Assembly: GCA_013140455.1 (NCBI GenBank)
Contig: JABFSU010000058.1
Location: forward strand, 1-55,602
Reading direction: 5' to 3'
DNA from: Nitrospira sp.
Lineage (GTDB): Bacteria > Nitrospirota > Nitrospiria > Nitrospirales > Nitrospiraceae
Length of the DNA stretch: 55,602 nt
Under the pieces are notes generated by a model. It saw nothing but the letters and a program-made list of their open reading frames with translations, was not told where the DNA came from and did not search any database. Within the stretch, counting starts at the first letter, position 1; the number at the start of each line of letters is the position of its first letter. Shown piece after piece: positions 1 to 7,888 of the stretch. The translations under genes and the position numbers were made by a program.

Positions 1-251
1 CGCTTGATCGTATAGGTGGCGGGGTCGTAGCCGTCTTTGGCGAAAGTGGCGCTATGGTCGGCTTTGCGGCTGAGATTGACGGTACCCGGTGCGAGCATGT
101 GCACGAGGTCGTCGACGACGACTTTGGTATCTGCCGGAGTGGTAAAGAGCGTGACGGATTGATGGTCTCCGTGCATCCAGGTGCCGCAGCCGGTCAGAGC
201 CCAGGCCCATCCAATAACGATCGCGCCAAGCCAAAGTCGAGTCCGTGTCAT
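1..251 (-). CDS. PEGA-domain-like lipoprotein (partial, C-terminus outside window)
   Basis: The reading frame starts at ATG 251 and runs open to base 1, so about 83 residues are visible and the C-terminus is missing. The N-terminus is a lipoprotein signal: basic MTRTR, a hydrophobic stretch and a lipobox ending LTGC, so the mature protein is probably anchored to an envelope membrane. The mature part (SVTLFTTPADTKVVVDD, then GTVNL, then DGYDPATY) matches the pattern of PEGA surface domains: short beta strands, a proline-containing turn and a conserved Gly-Tyr. An AGAGG ribosome-binding site lies just upstream of the ATG. It follows trpS on the same strand after a 134-bp gap. The PEGA call is by eye; the specific role is unknown. 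Confidence 0.68.
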   Translation of the reverse strand, partial: MTRTRLWLGAIVIGWAWALTGCGTWMHGDHQSVTLFTTPADTKVVVDDLVHMLAPGTVNLSRKADHSATFAKDGYDPATYTIK

Positions 252-385
252 ACCAACCTCTTGCTCGCTGGTGTGGGAAGAATCATCCAGCGCGGTCTGA
301 TGGTGAATAGCTGTCGGCATTTTTCCATGCGGGCAGCCGTTCCTCCAGCGTTTTCAGGAATTTTACCGAGGGCGAGGAGGGGCGG

Positions 386-1381
386 TCAGATCTTCATTGC
401 CTCGTTCACTTCGGCGAGGGTCGCTTTTGCGACTTTCGCAGCGCGCTGGCTGCCGTCCTGCACGATCTCGTCGATGCGCGAGGGATGGCTCATGAGGGAT
501 GCGCGGGCGTCCCACATGGGCGCCATGCGCTCGACCATCTTATCCGCCACCAGTTTCTTGCAGTCGATACAGCCGATGGCGGCGGTACGACAGTCAGTGT
601 TGATTTGAGCTTGGACCTCTTGCGGAGAGTAGATCTTGTGGAACTCATAGACGGGGCAGACGTCGGGGTTGCCCGGGTCGGTGCGACGCACGCGCGCCGG
701 GTCGGTGACCATCGTCTTCAGTTTTTGCCGGACCACCGGCTCCGCATCCGACAGATTGATGGTGTTGCCATAGCTCTTGCTCATCTTTCGGCCGTCGGTA
801 CCCAGAACCTTGGGAAATTTGGTGAGGTGTTCTTTGGGTTCCGGGAATACTGGTTTCTTATAGATGTCGTTGAAGCGCCGCGCGAGTTCTCTCGTCAGCT
901 CCAGATGGGGCAGTTGGTCTTTGCCCACAGGCACGAAATCCGGCTTGTACAGCAAGATATCGGCGGCCTGGAGCACGGGATAGCCGAGAAAGCCGTAGGT
1001 GCTGAGGTCTTTTTCTTTGATCTCGTCCTGCTTTTCTTTGTAGGTCGGGTTCCGCTCCAGCCAGGACACGGGCACCATCATGGAGAGCAGGAGATGCAGC
1101 ACGGCATGCTCGGGAATGTGTGATTGGATAAAGACGGTCGAGCGTTTCGGATCGATGCCGGCGGCCAGCCAATCGATCAAGAGTTCGCGCACGAATTCGC
1201 GGATACGGCTGGTATCGGCGTAGTTCGTCGAGAGGGCGTGCCAGTCGGCGACGAAGAAGAAACACTCATAGTCTTCCTGCAGGGCCTTCCAGTTTTCCAG
1301 GGCGCCGAGATAGTTGCCCAAATGCATCAAGCCGCTGGGTTGCATGCCGCTGAGAACGCGTTTACGGGGTGCAGTGGTCAT
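386..1381 (-). CDS. trpS: Tryptophan--tRNA ligase
   Basis: Cytosolic class I aminoacyl-tRNA synthetase that charges tRNA-Trp. At 331 residues it has the normal length for bacterial TrpRS. The N-terminal GMQPSG followed by HLGNYLGAL is the HIGH-type ATP-binding signature, and GRKMSKSYGNTI near residue 200 is the KMSKS loop. The conserved AADILLYKPDFVPVGKDQ segment, which forms the tryptophan pocket and dimer interface, lies between them. Its ATG overlaps the stop of the upstream M50 protease gene by four bases, so the two are translationally coupled. Together with the upstream periplasmic-binding protein gene they form one minus-strand operon. Confidence 0.97.
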   Translation of the reverse strand: MTTAPRKRVLSGMQPSGLMHLGNYLGALENWKALQEDYECFFFVADWHALSTNYADTSRIREFVRELLIDWLAAGIDPKRSTVFIQSHIPEHAVLHLLLSMMVPVSWLERNPTYKEKQDEIKEKDLSTYGFLGYPVLQAADILLYKPDFVPVGKDQLPHLELTRELARRFNDIYKKPVFPEPKEHLTKFPKVLGTDGRKMSKSYGNTINLSDAEPVVRQKLKTMVTDPARVRRTDPGNPDVCPVYEFHKIYSPQEVQAQINTDCRTAAIGCIDCKKLVADKMVERMAPMWDARASLMSHPSRIDEIVQDGSQRAAKVAKATLAEVNEAMKI

Positions 1382-2118
1382 TGCGAGGCTCCTGCGCCGA
1401 GGCCCAGTGCCGTCGACAAGATCGTGCCGGACAGGGCATTGGCGAATGTGCTGGTAATGGTGTGGATGACGCGGAGTTCTTTATCGAAGACGATCAATCC
1501 CATGAGAATCATCATGCCGTAGGGCTCCAATCGCGCGAGCGCGAGAGCCGGGGTCGGAGGCAGGAGACAAGTGAGGATGCGCCCACCGTCGAGCGGCGGG
1601 ATCGGAATTAAATTGAAGAGCGCCAGAAAGACGTTGATCATCACCGAGTAGAGGGCCATGACGCTGATGGGCAGCAGGATCATCGTGGCCAGGCTCGATG
1701 GGTCGGTATCAGCATTGCCGGGACGTTTTGCCAGCAGGGATGGATCGAAGGCAAAGAGCGCCGCGACGACCAGTGCACCGATGATCGCTAAGACGAGATT
1801 CATTCCGGGCCCTGCGGCGGCGACGAGCGCCATGTCGCGGCGTGGCTGGTGCATGTTGCGCGGATCGACCGGCACCGGCTTGGCCCAGCCGAGGAGGAAG
1901 CTGCCCGGCAGCGCGAGACAGAGCAACGGCAGAATGATGGTGCCGAGCGGATCGATATGCGCCAGGGGATTCAGTGTCAGGCGTCCTTGCAGCTTCGCGG
2001 TCGGATCGCCGCATTTGTCGGCGGCCCATCCGTGGGCATACTCATGCAGCACCATCGCGAAGAGGAGGGGCAGGCCCATGTATGAAATCTTATGGAGGAT
2101 GGGAGCGAGTGTGTCCAT
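1378..2118 (-). CDS. Site-2 protease family (M50) membrane metalloprotease
   Basis: A 246-residue polytopic membrane protein of the M50 (rhomboid-unrelated) intramembrane zinc protease family. The zinc-binding HExxH appears as HEYAHGW near residue 25, and the third-ligand motif is NLIPIPPLDGGRI near residue 170, in hydrophobic surroundings as expected for an active site buried in the membrane. The short form without PDZ domains matches the FtsH-independent, sporulation-factor-IVFB-like subgroup common next to trpS in many bacteria. It lies between the periplasmic-binding protein gene (11-bp gap) and trpS (4-bp overlap). Catalytic residues are intact; the substrate is unknown. Confidence 0.92.
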   Translation of the reverse strand: MDTLAPILHKISYMGLPLLFAMVLHEYAHGWAADKCGDPTAKLQGRLTLNPLAHIDPLGTIILPLLCLALPGSFLLGWAKPVPVDPRNMHQPRRDMALVAAAGPGMNLVLAIIGALVVAALFAFDPSLLAKRPGNADTDPSSLATMILLPISVMALYSVMINVFLALFNLIPIPPLDGGRILTCLLPPTPALALARLEPYGMMILMGLIVFDKELRVIHTITSTFANALSGTILSTALGLGAGASQ

Positions 2119-2129
2119 AGGGTGGTCCG

Positions 2130-4088
2130 CTAGTCGAGTTGGACGAATTTCCCGTGTTTGACTTGGAGGAGCGCGAGGGGCCGTTGGAGGGTGCCTTCAG
2201 CTCCGAAGCCGGCCGGTCCCATCAGTGTGGGCAGATCGCGCTGTGTCGTCAGAAATTCTCGGACGGCGTCGCCCGACGTTGCTCCCCGGCGGATCGCTTC
2301 CAGGACCAGCTTGGCCGCATCGTAGCCTTGCATGGTGAACAGGGTGGGGCTGCCCTGAAACCGTTTCTGATACCGTTGAACGAAATCCTGTACGGCGGCA
2401 TTGGCGCTCTCCGCGAAGAATCCGTCCACAAACACGGCGCCGTCCACGGTGCGGTCTGCCGTGCGCAGGAAATCCGGCGAGTTCCATCCGTTGGTTCCTA
2501 AGAGCGGGACTTTGATGTCGTGAAAGGCGAGTTGTGCCGCGAGCAGGCCGATTTCACTGGCGCGGCTGGGAATGAAGATCGCATCGAATCCCGGCGTGTA
2601 AAGAATCCGTTTATCGGTCTTGCCGACCGGTTTTCCCGCCGGGCGCGAGGGATCGTAGGGAACCGCGAGGCCGTATTTCTTGAGGTCTTCGGCCTTGAGT
2701 CTCTTGATCTGTGGCGAGAAGTCTGAATCGCCCTCTTTGAACGACTCCATGGCGATGACTTCGCCCTCATGCTGCCGGACTTCTTGTGCAAAGAGTCGCG
2801 CCTGTTCACGGCCGTACGTGGTATCGGGATACAGAATGCAAAATCGGCGGTAGCCTTGTTCTCCGGTGGCATAGCCTGCGATTCGCTTGGCTTGGAGGGC
2901 ATAGGTCAGGGTGGTGCTGAAGACGAAGCTTCCCAGTCGCCGGACGTTGGGAAACGTGGCGGCCGGAGTAATCAGCGGGACTTTTGCATGTTCGGCCATT
3001 TCGGCCATGACGGGGAGATTTTTCGAGAGCATCGGCCCGATGACGGCCAACGGCCGGTCTTCGTTCAGCAGTGCGGCGTGATCTTCGAGAAACGAGGGTT
3101 TATCCGACTCGTTGTCTTTCACGATCAGTCCGACGGGCGGCATCCCCGACTGTTCGTGCGCGCGCTCGACCGCCAGCTGAATGCCTTCAAGCACCTCATT
3201 GGCGAACGGCGCGAGGCGTCCGGACAGCGGCAGGACCGTGGCGATGAAGAATTGGTTGGCCTTCAGTCTGGTCTTCAGCTGCGCCAGTGTGTCGGTGGCC
3301 TTCGGGCCGTAGGGGTGTTCGGGGAATTGCGCGAGAAATTGTTGAATCTGGCGCTCAGCCAGATGGTCTTCTCCACGGCCGGTATAGAGCTCGATCAGAC
3401 GGATGGCGGCCAGATCGCCGGGGAATGATTTCGGATAGAGATCGTGCAGTCGCGTGAGCGCTTTCTTGTCCAGCTTCTCGTTGATGAACTCGCGAATCTG
3501 CGCGCGCGTCTCCGCCACATGGTCTTCGGTGCCGGCGGCGCTTTCTTGGAGCAGGGCTTCGATGGCGCGGACATACTCTTTTTTCTGCACCAGAAATTCG
3601 GCGGTGAATCGGAGGGCTTCGTGCTTCGTATCATCATCGGTCGTGCCCGTGCGCAGTTGTGTGAGCAAGGGGAGCGCCAGGTCGATATTGCCCATGGCCG
3701 CGTGGGTGCGGGCCAGCATGATCTTCCCTCGCTCGCTCAAGTCAGACGCCGGGAATTCGGTCTGCAACTGGGTCAAATATTTGATGGCCTCGGAGTATTC
3801 CTTCGTGCTGTACAGAGCGGCTCCGAGCAGCAGATAGGTGTCATCCAAATGCTCCGGACGCGGGGAGGTTGCGAGAAACCGCCGAAGGACGGTGGCGGCG
3901 GATTCTGCCTCGCCCTTGTCGAGCAATCGTTTGGCTTGAGACAGCACCGGGGGATCAGGCAACGGCGCTTTGAGTTCCGCAGCAGGGGCCGGTTGGAGCT
4001 GGATCGCGACTCCTGCCAGGCTCAAGGCCAGGACGACGATCAAGCGGCGGCAGGCAAGCAGTCGTGAGTATGTGTGCTGAGAACCCAT
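2130..4088 (-). CDS. TPR plus periplasmic ligand-binding (Peripla_BP_6/LivK-like) protein
   Basis: A 652-residue exported protein. The N-terminus has a hydrophobic signal (VVLALSLAGVAI) followed by a PAPAAEL cleavage region. Residues about 40-260 are TPR-like helical repeats (PVLSQAKRLLDKGEAESA, YLLLGAALYSTKEYSEAI, then repeated pairs). Residues about 280-645 form a type I periplasmic-binding fold with ATVLPLSGRLAPFANEVLEG, AVIGPMLSKNLP, LITPAATFPNVR and YPDTTYGREQA. TPR followed by Peripla_BP_6 is the architecture of LpoA-like and branched-chain amino-acid-type receptors. No transporter permease lies nearby, so a role in envelope sensing or peptidoglycan synthase activation is as plausible as solute uptake. 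It is the first gene of the minus-strand operon with the M50 protease and trpS. Confidence 0.87.
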   Translation of the reverse strand: MGSQHTYSRLLACRRLIVVLALSLAGVAIQLQPAPAAELKAPLPDPPVLSQAKRLLDKGEAESAATVLRRFLATSPRPEHLDDTYLLLGAALYSTKEYSEAIKYLTQLQTEFPASDLSERGKIMLARTHAAMGNIDLALPLLTQLRTGTTDDDTKHEALRFTAEFLVQKKEYVRAIEALLQESAAGTEDHVAETRAQIREFINEKLDKKALTRLHDLYPKSFPGDLAAIRLIELYTGRGEDHLAERQIQQFLAQFPEHPYGPKATDTLAQLKTRLKANQFFIATVLPLSGRLAPFANEVLEGIQLAVERAHEQSGMPPVGLIVKDNESDKPSFLEDHAALLNEDRPLAVIGPMLSKNLPVMAEMAEHAKVPLITPAATFPNVRRLGSFVFSTTLTYALQAKRIAGYATGEQGYRRFCILYPDTTYGREQARLFAQEVRQHEGEVIAMESFKEGDSDFSPQIKRLKAEDLKKYGLAVPYDPSRPAGKPVGKTDKRILYTPGFDAIFIPSRASEIGLLAAQLAFHDIKVPLLGTNGWNSPDFLRTADRTVDGAVFVDGFFAESANAAVQDFVQRYQKRFQGSPTLFTMQGYDAAKLVLEAIRRGATSGDAVREFLTTQRDLPTLMGPAGFGAEGTLQRPLALLQVKHGKFVQLD

Positions 4089-4139
4089 TTAGAGGCAGTA
4101 AAAAAGATGCGGGTGGTTATTAGATGACACGCTGTGACT

Positions 4140-4167
4140 AGTATCGGAAAGGGTGCGGAAGTGTCAA
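4140..4167 (-). promoter_or_regulatory. Candidate sigma-70 promoter for the minus-strand operon
   Basis: Read on the minus strand: TTGACA at 4167-4162, a 16-bp spacer, then GATACT at 4145-4140. The -35 box is perfect and the -10 matches four of six. It sits about 50 bp upstream of the ATG at 4088, back-to-back with the xerD promoter. Confidence 0.4.
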
Positions 4168-4187
4168 GGAGAACCGCGGTTGGTTCG

Positions 4188-4216
4188 TTGAGTTCACCCG
4201 GCGAGTTGGCTATAGT
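4188..4216 (+). promoter_or_regulatory. Candidate sigma-70 promoter of xerD
   Basis: TTGAGT at 4188-4193, a 17-bp spacer and TATAGT at 4211-4216, about 70 bp before the xerD ATG. TATAGT is also the -10 of the cytochrome promoter at 19094, which supports the reading. Confidence 0.5.
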
Positions 4217-4285
4217 CTGTCGCGAGACCGGCCGCGGTGCTCGCAGCGCTCCTGATTCCCCTACTCCTCGTCCACCTATATTCTT

Positions 4286-5215
4286 ATGGCTGCATCGACC
4301 GATCAGATCCTCGATCCGCTGGTTGAACGATATCTTGGGCAACTTCGCGTTGAAGGCGGATTGGCGGTCAACACACTGGAAGCCTATCGGCGTGATTTGA
4401 TCAAGTTGCAGGCATTTCTTGTTCAGCATCGAGTAGGAATGGGGGAGGCGGTCGCGCCGCAACAGCTCACCGGGTTTCTCGCGTCTCTGAAAGATCATCG
4501 CCTGTCTTCGGCGTCGATGGCGCGTACGATGTCGACGTTGCGCGGCTGGTTTCGATTTCTCGTGCGCGAAGGGTTGCTGCCGGTCAGTCCGATGCAGGAT
4601 TTGTCGGTGGCCCGGCGGGCCGTGCGGTTACCCAAAACGCTGACGATGGCGGAGGTCACGGCCCTATTAGATTTGCCGCCATTGCCCGCATTGGAAGATC
4701 AGCGTGATCGCACGATGCTGGAATTGATGTATGCGTCGGGATTGCGCGTCTCTGAGTTAGTGTCGGTGGAACTGGTGCGCCTAGATCTGGGCGTGGGTTG
4801 TCTGCGGATTGTCGGGAAAGGGGCGAAGGAGCGCCTGGTGCCGATCGGCGAAACTGCGAGAGCGGCGCTGGCGCAGTATGTCGATCACGTTCGTTCCGCC
4901 ATTTTGAATCGGCGGGCGTCGCGTGCGCTCTTTGTGTCTCGGCGCGGGGGGCCGTTGACCAGGCAGGCCTTTTGGAAGATCGTGAGTCGGCGCGCTCAGC
5001 GCGCGGGCATTGCCAAGTCGATTTCGCCGCACATGCTGCGCCACTCATTTGCCACACATTTGCTTGAAGGGGGCGCCGATTTACGCGCGGTGCAGGCGAT
5101 GCTGGGCCATGCGGATATTGCCACGACGCAAATTTACACGCATGTGGAACGGAGCCGCCTGAAGCAGGTTCATCAACAGTTTTTCCCCAGACAGGTCCGG
5201 ACTCGCAATAAGTAA
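4286..5215 (+). CDS. xerD: Tyrosine recombinase XerC/XerD
   Basis: A 309-residue site-specific tyrosine recombinase of normal Xer length, which resolves chromosome dimers at dif together with FtsK. The N-terminal SAM-like DNA-binding domain covers about residues 10-95 (YLGQLRVEGGLAVNTLEAYRRDL is split across lines of helix). The catalytic domain shows the full set: Arg in SGLRVSEL, Lys in VGKGAKERLVP, HMLRHSFATHLL with His and Arg, LGHADIATTQIY with His and the nucleophilic Tyr. The start ATG has no clear Shine-Dalgarno sequence. Gene choice between XerC and XerD cannot be settled from one gene; HMLRHSFATHLLEGGADLR favours the XerD type. No flanking repeats suggest an integrase of a mobile element. 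Confidence 0.92.
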   Translation: MAASTDQILDPLVERYLGQLRVEGGLAVNTLEAYRRDLIKLQAFLVQHRVGMGEAVAPQQLTGFLASLKDHRLSSASMARTMSTLRGWFRFLVREGLLPVSPMQDLSVARRAVRLPKTLTMAEVTALLDLPPLPALEDQRDRTMLELMYASGLRVSELVSVELVRLDLGVGCLRIVGKGAKERLVPIGETARAALAQYVDHVRSAILNRRASRALFVSRRGGPLTRQAFWKIVSRRAQRAGIAKSISPHMLRHSFATHLLEGGADLRAVQAMLGHADIATTQIYTHVERSRLKQVHQQFFPRQVRTRNK

Positions 5216-5295
5216 GAATTCCGGGGTGCTCGCGCGGTGACGAATCAAAAAGCTGCAGGAGTGTAAGAAAACTGCAAGAAGAGTGCGAGAAGCGG

Positions 5296-5324
5296 TTGAC
5301 AAGGCCGGATGGACTTGGTAGCAT
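5296..5324 (+). promoter_or_regulatory. Candidate sigma-70 promoter of the tRNA-Val/tRNA-Asp unit
   Basis: TTGACA at 5296-5301, 17-bp spacer, TAGCAT at 5319-5324. The predicted transcription start (about 5331) is some 17 nt before the mature 5' end of tRNA-Val. Confidence 0.58.
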
Positions 5325-5347
5325 CCGCCAACGTTGCTAAGAAAAAC

Positions 5348-5423
5348 GGGCGGATAGCTCAGTTGGTAGAGCGCCACCTTTACACGGTGGATGTCGCAGG
5401 TTCGATCCCTGTTCCGCCTACCA
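5348..5423 (+). tRNA. tRNA-Val (anticodon TAC)
   Basis: A 76-nt cloverleaf with encoded CCA. The acceptor arms GGGCGGA and TCCGCCT pair with one terminal G-T. The D arm is GCTC/GAGC, the anticodon stem CCACC/GGTGG encloses loop TTTACAC (anticodon TAC), and the T arm is GCAGG-TTCGATC-CCTGT. It reads GUA-family valine codons. Confidence 0.97.
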
Positions 5424-5549
5424 GAGGTAGACTGGTGTGTAGGGGCAGATCGAAAAAGGAAGATAGCACCATTTCTGATTTCGGACTTGAACGGCTGCTC
5501 TGTCAATCGTCTTGTCGTTCCGACCATCCGCCGTATAGAAGAATCGCGA

Positions 5550-5626
5550 GGGGCCGTCGTTCAGCTGGTTAGGACGCCAGATTGTCAATCTGGAGGTCGC
5601 GGGTTCAAATCCCGTCGGCCCCGCCA
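5550..5626 (+). tRNA. tRNA-Asp (anticodon GTC)
   Basis: A 77-nt cloverleaf with encoded CCA. Acceptor arms GGGGCCG/CGGCCCC pair perfectly, the anticodon stem CCAGA/TCTGG encloses TTGTCAA (anticodon GTC), and the T arm is GCGGG-TTCAAAT-CCCGT with discriminator G, as expected for Asp. It is 126 nt downstream of tRNA-Val and probably co-transcribed with it. Confidence 0.97.
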
Positions 5627-5686
5627 TTTTTCTTCAGAGTTGAGCACACTCCATCACACTACGGTGTGTCATGAATAGAGGAGGGA

Positions 5687-5698
5687 GACGCTAGCGTC
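5687..5698 (+). repeat. tolQ: 12-bp perfect palindrome between the tolQ ribosome-binding site and its ATG
   Basis: GACGCTAGCGTC is self-complementary. It follows GAGGAGGGA (5678-5686), which is otherwise 14 nt from the ATG at 5701, too far for normal initiation. If the palindrome folds as a four-base-pair hairpin it shortens the effective spacing to about two or three nucleotides. Confidence 0.4.
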
Positions 5699-5700
5699 CT

Positions 5701-6393
5701 ATGTTCCAGTCAGGTCCCATGGCTCTCATTGGATCACTGGGCGTGGTGTCGAAAGTCGTTCTCTTTCTTCTCCTCCTGCTGTCAGTCGTATCCTGGGCCG
5801 TGATTCTCCTCAAGTTGAAAGTCTTCAAATCCGCCGACGCCGAAGACCGGCGGTTCATGGCCGTGCTGTTGAAGGCCAAGGATGTCGATGAAGTGGTGCG
5901 CCACGCCCAGCGTTCGACCGGCAGCCCGTGCGCCAAGATCTTCCATGGGGTGGTGGATCGGCTTGGGACGGGACGCGAGTTTCAGGACGGTGGAGGCGCT
6001 CTTCCTGTAGACCGCCATGTGATGGAGCGCACGGCTCAGCATATCGCGCAGGGACAGCTCTCTCACCTCGAATCGTATCTTCCCTTTCTCGCCACGACGG
6101 GAAATATCAGTCCGTTCGTCGGATTGCTGGGCACGGTAATGGGGATCATCGATTCGTTCAGAGAAATCGGTTCGCAGGGAACAGCCAGTATTGCCGCAGT
6201 AGCGCCCGGCGTGTCCGAAGCCCTGGTGGCAACGGCGGCCGGACTGTTTACGGCGATTCCCGCGGTGATTGCCTACAACTACTTCTTGTCCCGTATCCGC
6301 GGCACCGCGTTCCGCATGGATACGGTGACGGTCGAGCTTCTGACGCTGATGGCGCCGAAGGCTAAACCGGCTTCTATAGGGACGAAGGGATGA
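5701..6393 (+). CDS. tolQ: TolQ/ExbB-family proton-channel subunit
   Basis: A 230-residue inner-membrane protein of the MotA/TolQ/ExbB family. With TolR it forms the proton-driven motor that energises TolA during outer-membrane constriction at division. Three membrane segments are visible: near residues 12-35 (VVLFLLLLLSVVSWAVILL), near 130-155 (FLATTGNISPFVGLLGTVMG, the family signature) and near 170-200 (AAGLFTAIPAVIAYNYF). The gene heads the cluster tolQ-tolR-tolA-tolB-pal-cpoB, and its stop overlaps tolR by four bases. The start at 5701 is the first Met; a second Met at residue 7 is an alternative. Context makes TolQ rather than ExbB the right name. Confidence 0.95.
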   Translation: MFQSGPMALIGSLGVVSKVVLFLLLLLSVVSWAVILLKLKVFKSADAEDRRFMAVLLKAKDVDEVVRHAQRSTGSPCAKIFHGVVDRLGTGREFQDGGGALPVDRHVMERTAQHIAQGQLSHLESYLPFLATTGNISPFVGLLGTVMGIIDSFREIGSQGTASIAAVAPGVSEALVATAAGLFTAIPAVIAYNYFLSRIRGTAFRMDTVTVELLTLMAPKAKPASIGTKG

Positions 6394-6833
6394 TTCTCGA
6401 AACACGCCAACGCCGTTTCATGGCGGAGATCAACATTATCCCCCTGGTCGATGTCGTGCTGGTGTTGCTGGTCATTTTCATGGTGACGGCGCCGATGCTC
6501 TACCGGGGCATGGATATCAAGTTGCCGACGTCCGCGTCGAACACGATCAAGCCGGAAATTCGAGCGGTGCTGACGATCGAGAAAGATCAGCGCTTGTATC
6601 TCGATAAGGATCAGGTGAGTGCCGTCCAATTGGAACGCAAGCTGAAGCTCCTGAAGGAAGAGCATGCCGATGTATCGGTCTATCTCCGGGCCGATCGCGA
6701 CGTGCCCTATGGCGTGGTGGTCCAGGTGATGGACGGGGTGAAGAAGGCCGGGATTGAGAAGCTGGGGATGGTGACCGATCCTGCCGGCCCTGAACGGGTG
6801 ACAGACGTGGCGATCCCGCGTCGAAATAAATAG
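6390..6833 (+). CDS. tolR: TolR/ExbD-family motor subunit
   Basis: A 147-residue protein with a short cytoplasmic N-terminus, one membrane segment near residues 18-38 (PLVDVVLVLLVIFMVTAPM) and a periplasmic domain. The Asp in PLVDV is the conserved intramembrane proton carrier. The periplasmic part (VYLRADRDVPYGVVVQVMDGVKKAG is the family end motif, seen around residues 95-120) is typical of ExbD/TolR. It overlaps tolQ by ATGA and precedes tolA by 8 bp. Confidence 0.95.
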   Translation: MILETRQRRFMAEINIIPLVDVVLVLLVIFMVTAPMLYRGMDIKLPTSASNTIKPEIRAVLTIEKDQRLYLDKDQVSAVQLERKLKLLKEEHADVSVYLRADRDVPYGVVVQVMDGVKKAGIEKLGMVTDPAGPERVTDVAIPRRNK

Positions 6834-6841
6834 GACATCGG

Positions 6842-7885
6842 TTGGCCATGGTACAGGTTGCAGCGCACTCCCGAGCTTGGGTGGATGAGGGACTGCAGGG
6901 CCAGTTGACCCGCCGCTTGAAGCGGGCGGTGGTGTGGTCCCTAGCGCTTCACCTGGGCGTTTTTATTCTCGTCACGTGGGTGCGGTTACCGCAACATGGC
7001 GAGCGGCCGTTGGCGTCTATCGAAATATCCCTGGCCAGTCTGCCGACCCCTCCGGTCAAGACGGCTGAGCCCGTCAAAGCGGTTGACCCGGTGAAAACGC
7101 CGGTGAAGCAGGTGGAAACTCCAGTGCCGGCGCCTCCGGTGAAAGCCGCTCCAGTGGCGCCGCCTGTTGTACAGCGAGAAGTGGTTGCTCCCCCCAAGGC
7201 CGCGCAAAATCCAATGCGTGATCTGTTGAAGGGCATTGAGTTGCCTCCTGACGCTCCGAAGTTTGGCGATTACAGTCCGGCTGACAAGCCGAAAAAGGTG
7301 CAGGAGCCGGCGGTTGCGAACGCTCCCAAGCTGAAGTTGCCGGATGTTCCGGTGGTGTCTGAGGCGAAGGTCGTGACAAAAAAGCCGGCGGAAGCGAAGC
7401 CGCGGCAGTCTCTGACCGATGAACTCAATCGGGAGCTGGACGAAGAGCTCAACAAGATTAAAAAGCTGGAGTTGCCGAAAGAATCCAAGACGGCCCATGC
7501 GGAATCTCAGCCGACGCCGGCCCCTCAACCAGAGGCGAAGGCGCCGAGCGTGAAAGCCGTGGATACAACATTGAAGGTTCCTGGGATGACTCCGGGATCC
7601 AACGTCTATTTAGCGCAGGTGCGTCGTAAGATCAGCAGTATGTGGTCTGCGCCCCCCGTTGATGTGACTGCGCAGGTGTATAGCGTGGTGGTGAAGTTCC
7701 GGTTGCATCGGGATGGGAGTGTGAGCGGGGTGGCGGTCGAGCAGTCGTCTGGAAACGAGTATTTCGATTTGGCAGGGAAGCGGGCGGTCGTGACGGCCAA
7801 CCCGCTGCCGATGTTTCCTGCGGATCTCACCGAATCCTACTTCGACGCCCACTTCACGTTTTCTGTTGGAGAGCAAAACGGATAA
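6842..7885 (+). CDS. tolA: TolA-like TonB/TolA energy-transducing protein
   Basis: A 347-residue protein linking the TolQR motor to the outer membrane. One N-terminal membrane segment lies near residues 30-48 (AVVWSLALHLGVFILVTWV), with the SHLS-like His in LHLGVF. A long Pro/Ala/Lys/Val-rich periplasmic region follows (about 55-245), then a C-terminal TonB/TolA domain from about residue 255 (YLAQVRRKISSMWSAPP, VVVKFRLHRDGSVSGVAVEQSSG). TTG at 6842 is chosen because AGGA lies six bases upstream; an ATG two codons later at 6848 is possible. The C-domain is closer to TonB_C than to enterobacterial TolA, but the Tol operon context supports TolA function. Confidence 0.88.
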   Translation: MAMVQVAAHSRAWVDEGLQGQLTRRLKRAVVWSLALHLGVFILVTWVRLPQHGERPLASIEISLASLPTPPVKTAEPVKAVDPVKTPVKQVETPVPAPPVKAAPVAPPVVQREVVAPPKAAQNPMRDLLKGIELPPDAPKFGDYSPADKPKKVQEPAVANAPKLKLPDVPVVSEAKVVTKKPAEAKPRQSLTDELNRELDEELNKIKKLELPKESKTAHAESQPTPAPQPEAKAPSVKAVDTTLKVPGMTPGSNVYLAQVRRKISSMWSAPPVDVTAQVYSVVVKFRLHRDGSVSGVAVEQSSGNEYFDLAGKRAVVTANPLPMFPADLTESYFDAHFTFSVGEQNG

Positions 7886-7888
7886 TCC

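Noticed and set aside
4188..5626. xerD plus two tRNA genes as the edge of an integrated element
   Set aside because: The recombinase is of the housekeeping Xer type, no repeat of a tRNA 3' end was seen nearby, and flanking genes are housekeeping.
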